This document shows positions 57,537 through 64,000 of a DNA stretch of 64,000 nt, in pieces. The position numbers and the translations under genes are program-made. Under the pieces are notes generated by a model that was not told where the DNA came from, made no database searches, and worked only from the letters and a program-made list of their open reading frames with translations. The stretch is from Rhododendron vialii (taxonomy: Eukaryota; Streptophyta; Magnoliopsida; Ericales; Ericaceae). Positions within the stretch are counted from its first letter, which is position 1. Every line of letters starts with the position of its first letter. The stretch is from NCBI RefSeq assembly GCF_030253575.1, contig NC_080568.1:30903001-30967000 (forward strand). Reading direction: 5' to 3'.

Positions 57537-58740
57537 TCTACTAAATTGAGGCATCTTGAATTATGTCTGACGCTCATTCATGTCGTTAAAGCATCGATGC
57601 TAGAATCAGCATCAAAACTTTTAGTTATGTCTTTCTCAATGTATGTGATTAAGAAACTTATAACCAGAAAATCATCTTCCATCCTAGTGAGAAGTTTTTT
57701 CCCCCTTAATTTAGACCTTATCTTTTATAATACTTCACTTTGCCAATTGAATTTAGTTTTGAAATACTTTTTTCGGTCTCCTTTCTTTAAAATATATATA
57801 TTTAGAATGACACATTCTACTTTCAAAATATTTTTAAGTAATCCTTTTCCAAAAATGAAACCTAGCTATAACAAATATCCAACAAAAAGATTGTCTAAAT
57901 AACAAATGTATTGAAGGTTACAAATTTTCGCTAGCTAGGAAAACACCGCAAAATAGGTCCAACAAAAAAAGAAAAGAAAAGAAACTACAGTGTTTCTGCA
58001 ATCATTTTTGTCAACAAAACCAACCTAGAAAAATATTTTTTACCTTTTTCTCGATCAGACAGATAATTTTTTCCCCTTTACTTTACTTCACTTTATTTTT
58101 ACTGAGAATACATTTTTTACACAATATTTTTGATAACTGAATGGAACCTAAGAATACTTTCTCTTGTGGAAGAGGGTTCGATCCCGAACCACCGCGCGTG
58201 CAGCCACGCGGCCTTAGCTAAGTTGGTGGGATCGATCGGTTATGGATTGTAACAAAAATGTATGTATCAATCAAAGAACAAAAATAGTGCATGTCGCTGG
58301 AACATGAAAGTGACCAGAGAGTATTTTTGCAAATTTTTAGTTCATTAAGATAAGAGAAAGAAAGAGGAAATATTCGTTTGTTGAATTTAATCGATGAGGG
58401 CCAACGAAAGCAGATCAAATGTGGGGAAAATCTGGAAAAAACTTTCACGGGAGAAGACAATAGTCCCATCCCGAGACAAGACGAAGAAGATAGATTGTGA
58501 AAATCCAACCGACTAATCTCCATAACATTGACATCTCATTAATGACTACTACCGGATAACGCATTAATCTCCATGCACGCTTATAAGTCCCTCTCAATTG
58601 ACACTGCAAGAGTTTAGGATGATAGACGAGTCAAGCTGGCAGTCACTTGTTCGAGTCTTATCTGCAAACTTAACGAGTTTCAACAATATGTTAAGTTTAA
58701 TTGGCTTCTTTATTTGTTGAGCCGAGTCTAAAATTTAAAT
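57537..58740. other. gene-free spacer
   Basis: AT-rich. At 58167-58240 a tRNA-like B box (GGTTCGATCCC) with a GCGCG-rich stem and AGCTAAGTTGGTGGG suggests a worn SINE fragment. No gene. Confidence 0.4.
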
Positions 58741-59095
58741 GATCTTTCTTTTTTTTTTTTTTTGAACGGCAAAATAATTGTATTAATCTTTGAAAGGTTA
58801 CAAAGACTAAAAGGGCAAGGAGAAAGGCACAAGTGCCTATCCGAGACCCAAAACCTTGATTGGCAAGATGCCAACCAAGACAGAACCCCAAGGGAGCAAA
58901 AGCCCGGCATCTAGAAGGCCACAATGCCCAAAGCAATAGGATTGCAGCTCAAACACCTAAAAAGACCTAAAGCCCAAATACATGGGAACAACCCAACAAT
59001 AAAGCCCAAAAACACCCAAACTCTAAAAACAAAGCTGGAATCCGAGACGCCAAGCCGCCGCCGCCACAAAGGAAGACCGCCGAGCCACTATATAC
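58741..59095 (-). mobile_element. LINE 3' tail with poly(A), - strand
   Basis: A T run (58747-58764) followed by GAACGGCAAAATAATTGTAT: reversed this is ATACAATTATTTTGCCGTTC plus A(n), the usual ending of plant L1-type elements. The adjoining 300 bp, reversed, are a 3' untranslated region with CTTGGTTGGCATCTTGCC-type sequence. 5'-truncated, no reverse transcriptase left. Confidence 0.75.
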
Positions 59096-59405
59096 CTCGA
59101 GTAGTTTGGCTTTTGGTATAAACATTAGTCTAGTATAATTAAGTACTCTGCTCGAATGAGCAAAATAGTAGCTTGATTAAATTTGACTCTTGAAAGTTTA
59201 ATGAACTTAAAAAATACTAAAGCTTGCATGGTTTATGTTAGAAAATGTGATCTTAACAAGTTTTTAACAATTCAACTATGAATAATTAACTTGGTTCGTT
59301 TATCAACCCTAACGAAGCATGTATCTAAAAGGGCGCAGGTTTCTCAATCCAATCTTTCAATAAGGGAGCTTGCTAAAGAGACTCGAAGCAGTACATTAAT
59401 TTCGG

Positions 59406-59583
59406 AATTATCACTACTCCACCGGAAATTCCCTCTGTCCCTACCGTACTACAACTTGATAGTTTCCACCGCCTGTCTAGGGTTGAGCCTTGGGATTTGA
59501 CGACGGACTTAAAAAGCGACATGCAGACGCTTTATGCCCAATCATTTCGGATAACGCTTGTATCCTCTGTCTTACCGCAGCTT
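59406..59583 (-). other. nuclear insertion of plastid 16S rRNA fragment (NUPT)
   Basis: Reversed, it reads GCTGCGGTAAGACAGAGGAT, AAGCGTTATCCGAAATGATT, GGGCATAAAGCGTCTGCATG, TTTTTAAGTCCGTCGTCAAA and GAGGGAATTTCCGGTGGAG, which is the plastid/cyanobacterial 16S rRNA region around the 515-700 positions. I estimate 15-20 substitutions over about 175 bases, many C-to-T/G-to-A, as expected after transfer and methylation-driven decay. Non-functional. Confidence 0.9.
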
Positions 59584-59644
59584 CCGATATAATCTCTATT
59601 CAGACTTTACTTGGATGTATTCAGACTTGCTCCTCTTTTTTTTT

Positions 59645-60439
59645 TTTGTGGGGGGGGGGGGGGGGTTCTTTCTCATAAAACAAGTTTTAAAGACCGTAAA
59701 CTTTTTTGGAAAACAACCACCACATAGTGCCTTAACATGAAAACAATAACAAAGGGGGGAAAAACAACAAAAAAGGCCAAGGAACTGATGCAAAAGGATA
59801 AAAACCATGAAAATCACTACTCCTTCCTTTAGACTTAAGTACTCCTTCATTCGCCTTTCACTGTCAAACTTGACATCGAACTTACGGAAAAAAACACATA
59901 GATGTGCTGCTTCTGAGAAATTGCCCTAACACGTCCAAAACGCAAGTTGGAATCAACTATACTTTCCATAAACCAATTTCCAACGGTCGTTTCTCATCGC
60001 GTCCGACCTTCTTTTTACGCGTCGAAGTCGTTTTCGCACGACTTGCTAGTGACTTATGAAGTTGATTCCCATCGCCATTGAGGGAATAATATTTCAAAAA
60101 GATGTTTTTGAAAACAACATTCTCTCGTTCCGTGCATCTAGTACACCAAGCAAACCATAACAAGTACAAGTGTGAAGATAGCAAAGCAAAAATGGTACTA
60201 ATACTAGGTTACTGTTGTTTTACTAGTAGCTTTCTATGTGGAGAAATATCCCAAGAAAAGACACATAAATGGTCGTTTTCGGACTAGATTTTGAAATTCC
60301 AGTGATTTTAGATTCGTTTTTCATTTTTCTAGCAAGTACTACGGCAGATTTGATGCTGATTAACCAAGTCGAATTAGCATATGGTGCATCAAAGAAAAAG
60401 AATTCAAATCCTCTTTTTCATTAATGGAATGTTTAATAA
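59645..60439. other. gene-free spacer with poly-G tract
   Basis: TTTTTTTTTGTGGGGGG-type homopolymers at 59637-59666, otherwise nothing recognised. Confidence 0.45.
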
Positions 60440-60642
60440 CCTTAAGGGGTTGGCCTAGTGGTCTCGGCTTGAGCCTCAGGTGCTTGTTCTATTCTAAGGT
60501 ATTAGATTCGATTTTTCTTGCCAGCAATTTTTGCGGTCATTTTACTCTCACGTGTAAGCGTGTGAAACGATTGTGGGACGGGTTGTAGAAACTAGTCCGA
60601 GATACTTGTAAGCTGGTTCGAGACACCATGCATTATCAAAAA
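60440..60642 (+). mobile_element. Au-type SINE, + strand, with A tail
   Basis: A box AAGGGGTTGGCCTAGTGGTC at 60445, B-box-like TAGATTCGATTT, body GTGTGAAACGATTGTGGGAC, and 3' end GAGACACCATGCATTATC followed by ten A. Nearly full length and one of the clearest copies here. Confidence 0.85.
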
Positions 60643-60770
60643 AAAAATATAGTTTGTCTGATTTATCAAAATTTAATGTAAATCATATATATAATTTTCT
60701 GTTGCCTTCTGTTGCCCGGAAAATGTGAAGCTATAATAATCCAAAAGCTGTTTCTATAGCAGTTACAACT

Positions 60771-60870
60771 CAAGCCCAATTCTAGGGCAGTCCATTCAAG
60801 CCCAATACTAAGGCAGTCCATTCAAGCCCAATTCTAAGTAGTGGGCTGTCCAACTCAAGCCCAATTCAAA
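60771..60870 (+). repeat. short tandem repeat, ~26-bp unit
   Basis: AGCCCAATTCTAAGGCAGTC / AGCCCAATACTAAGGCAGTC / AGCCCAATTCTAAGTAGTGG in succession. Confidence 0.85.
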
Positions 60871-61683
60871 GATTTCTTAAGGCCCATTCAAGCCAATCCA
60901 AAGGCTAAATGATTTTGTAAGGGGTGTTTCGGAGCTTAATTTTTCACTTCTGCATTTTATCATTCTAGCTACAGAGGAGAATGCATTGCGTCATAATCAC
61001 TCACCAAAATCGAGTTATAGAGCCAAAATTTGAGAATCAATGTTGAAGGAGCTTTTGGATTCTCATTTACCATTCTCCATTACATTTGAACCAAAAGACT
61101 GATATTCTCATGATATTTCATCCCAAGAACTACCCATTATACGTACATCGATCCTAGTAAAGGGCAACATGGTCAAAGAAACGTATTGCAATCTATTCTT
61201 CATATTATCCCCCACACACTCTTACGCATTCATAATCTATACTGCATATACCATCCATACACTCACAAATTTAGAATCTACTTTGATTACCATCCAAAAT
61301 CTTTTAACTTTTTTTCGAACAAGAAAATCTATAGCTCGCAAACCATAGTTTTTAAACCGCAAAAAAAAGTTGCTCCTAAACACTCCGCACATAGTCCTGA
61401 TCAAAAAATGCAAAGCCCTCATGGCTGCCACGAGATGCATCCTGAAGCACACTTCGGGAGGGCAACAAAGTGACGGATAGATTTGCGAACATGGGAGTCG
61501 AACAAGAGGACGGCATCCCGCCAGACGGCATCATTCCTTTGTTGGAGGCGGATATGAGAGGAGTCGTAGCCTTTTTAGAGAGTGTAGTTTCTTTTCTATT
61601 TCTGTTGTTCCCACCAAAAAATTCTTACTGGTCTGTTCAATCGAAGCCCAACACCAAGTCTGAAACATAAGTTCACTTTTTTT

Positions 61684-61811
61684 CATTGGGCCATCCCTTC
61701 CCACGGCCCAGAAGAGTACTGTCTTCCTCCCCGTTCCCTCTACTCCGAGGGTTTTACCTTTGCTAGTTTGCTTAAACCCTCATGGGATGTTGAAGCAACC
61801 GAAGCTCGTCC
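61684..61811 (+). promoter_or_regulatory. promoter/leader of the tRNA nucleotidyltransferase-like gene
   Basis: TTGGGCC (61686) and CGGCCCA (61705) site II-type motifs about 100-125 bases upstream of the ATG, with CCTCTACTCC and AAACCCTCATGGG (61774) between. No TATA box. Typical of constitutively expressed plant genes for organelle functions; inferred. Confidence 0.45.
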
Positions 61812-62943
61812 ATGGCCATTTCCGTTGGCTTGGGATTCTCTTGCCTACCCCATTTTCCTCTTCACCGTTCCGCTCGAAAGGTATGCATATACACAGACAT
61901 ACATATATGTAAGCAGGCGTGAATATAATTTTTTTTTCCGATAACTCACGTGTCGGGCCAGCTTGCGTGCACCTTGACTAATCCTGGGCCCCATCCCACC
62001 GTCCACTTGCGGGGAGCTCAATTAAAGCCAAAGCAATCACTCCGTATGCACTGGCCCAAATGAGTTGATAGCATTGTGAGGTTTCGAACCTGAGACCTTA
62101 CGAGGGAGCAAACCCCCAAGTCCAAGACCTTGACCACCGGGCCAATCCCTTGGGGTTAAGCATGAATATAATTTAATGTGATAGCTAGTGTTATTTGTAT
62201 ATTTGTTGTGCATTAAGGTTCGACTCAGCTCGGTTGGAGCATTGGAGACAACTGATGAACCAGAGAGTCTCGTTAAAGGCAACAGCAACCGCCATGAGGT
62301 TAATTCCAGTGTAGAAGGCAAGTAAGGTTTTGTACTGTAAAGTTAGGGTTTTGGAGTCATTGATATTGATTGATCAATGGTCAGGACTTGTCCTGATATT
62401 TTTAAGGGCCAAGGCAAACTTAATAGAATGGGGGCCTATAAATTTTACCAGGAAAATGGTAAAAGGATTAGACAAAATTCAAAAGAGAAATTATTAGTGT
62501 TCATTTCAACAGTATAAAGTTTTAAAATTATGCATGTCGTTACAAAATTTTCGAATAATCACTAAAGGTTCACTCTTGTATTTTTAGTGGAAAAAGTACT
62601 AATTATGCTCTTATAATCAATTTTAGTTATTTGAAATGCTCATTCTGAATGAATGCAATTTTATAGACCTATGTTTCATGAATAGTACACAACTTTTGGG
62701 AGACCACTCATTTTAGCAGCTAAAACCTTGCTCGCATTTGATTTGGGCTGGTACCATAATGATGGTTCTAAATTGTGTATTGCTTTGTTATTATGGTACA
62801 AATTTATTTGTTTAAATGTGAAGTAGATGAAGGTAACTGTAAGGCACCGGAATGGAAGAGATTGAGTTCGAAAGACCTTGGGATCAGTAATTCTTTGATT
62901 TCCAAACCTTCGAGAGTGGTTTTGGATCGACTGAAAAAAGAAG
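61812..62943 (+). CDS. tRNA nucleotidyltransferase / poly(A) polymerase family protein, 5' part
   Basis: Three exons: 61812-61880, 62218-62317 and 62824-62943; the gene continues past the window. Start ATG is in TCCATGGCC context and gives MAISVGLGFSCLPHFPLHRS, a transit-peptide-like N-terminus. An upstream ATG (61788) is in the wrong phase for exon 2. Exon 3 encodes APEWKRLSSKDLGISNSLIS then KPSRVVLDRLKKE, which in plant CCA-adding/poly(A) polymerase-like proteins precedes the Gly-Tyr-x-x-Tyr-Leu-Val-Gly-Gly nucleotidyltransferase motif; that motif would lie on an exon right of 64000. Family members add nucleotides to RNA 3' ends, here probably in an organelle. Intron 2 appears to start with GC (GAAG|GCAAGT) rather than GT; using the alternative GT at 62299 breaks the frame. 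Exon 3 could also start at 62827. Intron 1 holds a SINE. Confidence 0.8.
61938..62158 (-). mobile_element. Au-type SINE in intron 1, - strand
   Basis: Reversed: GGGATTGGCCCGGTGGTCAA (A box), GGTCTTGGACTTGGGGGTTT, GGTTCGAAACC (B box), GAGCTCCCCGCAAGTGGACG, and an end of GCTGGCCCGACACGTGAGTT before an A run (T run at 61930-61938). The most intact member in this window, within the intron between 61881 and 62217. Confidence 0.9.
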
Positions 62944-64000
62944 GTAATATTTTTGTTCATTTGAATGGTGGATTTGAAATGAAGGGATTTGACATGAGTT
63001 CGATCCATTAGGCCCATATTAGACATTTCGAATTGTTGAGCTAGCATGGTCTCAAACGAGACTATCTCAAATTTGGATTTGATAGCTTACATATGGTTTT
63101 GAACATTGTTTGTGAGATATGATAACTGTGTCGTGGAAGTTATCTGGAATACCTCATATCAAGGATTGTGGTTATAAAAAGATCCCAACAAAATATATCT
63201 TCTACCTTGTATCCATTGCAAGCCACCTATAACTACGCCTTTTGTATCGTTGAATCTGAATACAGAATACTTCATTTGAATATCCACCTTAAGAATTAGT
63301 TAACAGATAAATTTCCCTTTGCATAATTTGAACGAGTGCTATTTAATTGATTTGAGTTGATGGTGGAAAAAGGAAATTGACTAATTAACCGGGAATATGA
63401 TGAGTATTCTTTTATGCTATTCATGATTTAGAGTACCTGTTTAGCTCAGAAGATCGAAAATGATTATTTGACATTGACTTGGCCTGCTGATTTATATCTA
63501 TTAATACTAGCTTATTTTAATTACAGATGTTAATTGTTTGCCACACAAACCTTTTCACCATTTCTCTTCCAGGCAACATAATCAGGCATATGATTTCCTG
63601 CTCTCATCCTATCGTGCCCATTATCACTACAACCAATTACAAGAAATTTGGGGCAAATTAATTATCAGTTACCATATTGAATGTTAAACTGTTGTGTCAC
63701 TAACAAATTCATATGTTTGCTAATCAATGGATTTTGCTACGACAATAATGACTTCCATGACATACTTTAATGACCACATCATTGAGCTCCACTATGTAGT
63801 ATGGGCCGTTTTTGTACCAAGGTAAAGCACCTAGCCAGGAACTTTGTGCTTTTAAGCCTATTAAGCCACAAGTCATAAATTTCCTGATTTCTTTCCATGC
63901 TTCATGCTGTCAGATGTAGCACTGAATTGATACATCATCCCTCCCAACTCTTATGTAGTTATGTATACCATGGAAACATGAACTCATGGTTGGATTAACT
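62944..64000 (+). other. intron 3 of the tRNA nucleotidyltransferase-like gene (to window end)
   Basis: Starts with GTAATA at 62944. The next expected exon (with the GYxVYLVGG motif) was not found before 64000, so the intron runs past the edge or an intervening short exon was missed. Confidence 0.5.

Noticed and set aside
58167..58240. tRNA-like sequence with a B box
   Set aside because: Cannot be folded by eye into a full cloverleaf with an acceptor stem; more likely a SINE fragment.

Overview
This is a stretch of nuclear genome from a flowering plant, most likely a eudicot. The evidence is spliced genes with GT-AG introns, recognisable plant gene families, plant promoter motifs (TGGGCC/GGCCCA site II elements, telo-box-like AAACCCT), long CT/GA microsatellites, tRNA-derived SINEs of the Au type, Stowaway, hAT, Mutator and CACTA-like small transposons, LINE tails, and a fragment of plastid 16S rRNA. 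There are no bacterial operons, CRISPR arrays or viral genes. The species cannot be fixed from the sequence.

Five protein genes can be reconstructed exon by exon, four complete and one running off the right edge. (1) A TRAP-beta gene (translocon-associated protein subunit beta), + strand, 7019-10817, six exons including a 6-nt microexon. (2) A SAM-domain protein, - strand, 14417-15250, single coding exon. (3) A GT29 sialyltransferase-like gene of the MGP2/SIA1 type, - strand, 17199-22136, 12 coding exons, 440 residues. (4) A bHLH transcription factor resembling Arabidopsis bHLH137, - strand, 44943-48771, seven exons, 335 residues. (5) The 5' part of a nuclear-encoded tRNA nucleotidyltransferase/poly(A) polymerase family gene, + strand, from 61812. 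A sixth locus at 25062 has a convincing promoter, start context and first exon with a mitochondrial-presequence look, but its remaining exons are uncertain. These genes do not form one pathway.

Layout. 1-7400 is a tandem segmental duplication: the right copy carries the working TRAP-beta promoter and exon 1, the left copy carries a decayed promoter and exon-1 fragment. 7-22 kb is gene-dense. 22.4-25 kb is packed with small transposons, including a 392-bp near-perfect palindrome, a 982-bp hAT-type element with intact 8-bp target duplications, and a MITE in the leader of the 25062 locus. 25-32 kb holds the uncertain gene, a dead LINE and a 520-bp-period direct duplication. 32-44.9 kb has no recognisable gene and is made of SINEs, LINE tails, MITEs and tandem duplications. 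44.9-48.8 kb is the bHLH gene, with a foldback element in intron 5 and a tandemly duplicated promoter. 49-61 kb is repeat-rich and gene-free, with a second copy of the palindromic element, a CACTA-like element, a Mutator-type MITE with perfect 9-bp target duplications, and the plastid insertion. 61.8-64 kb starts the last gene.

No wholly new molecular system is evident. The most unusual things are the duplicated TRAP-beta promoter/exon 1, the 6-nt microexon, a likely GC-AG intron, the foldback element families, and the duplicated core promoter of the bHLH gene. Exon boundaries were derived by reading splice sites and frame. Family names rest on recalled protein motifs, not on database searches.
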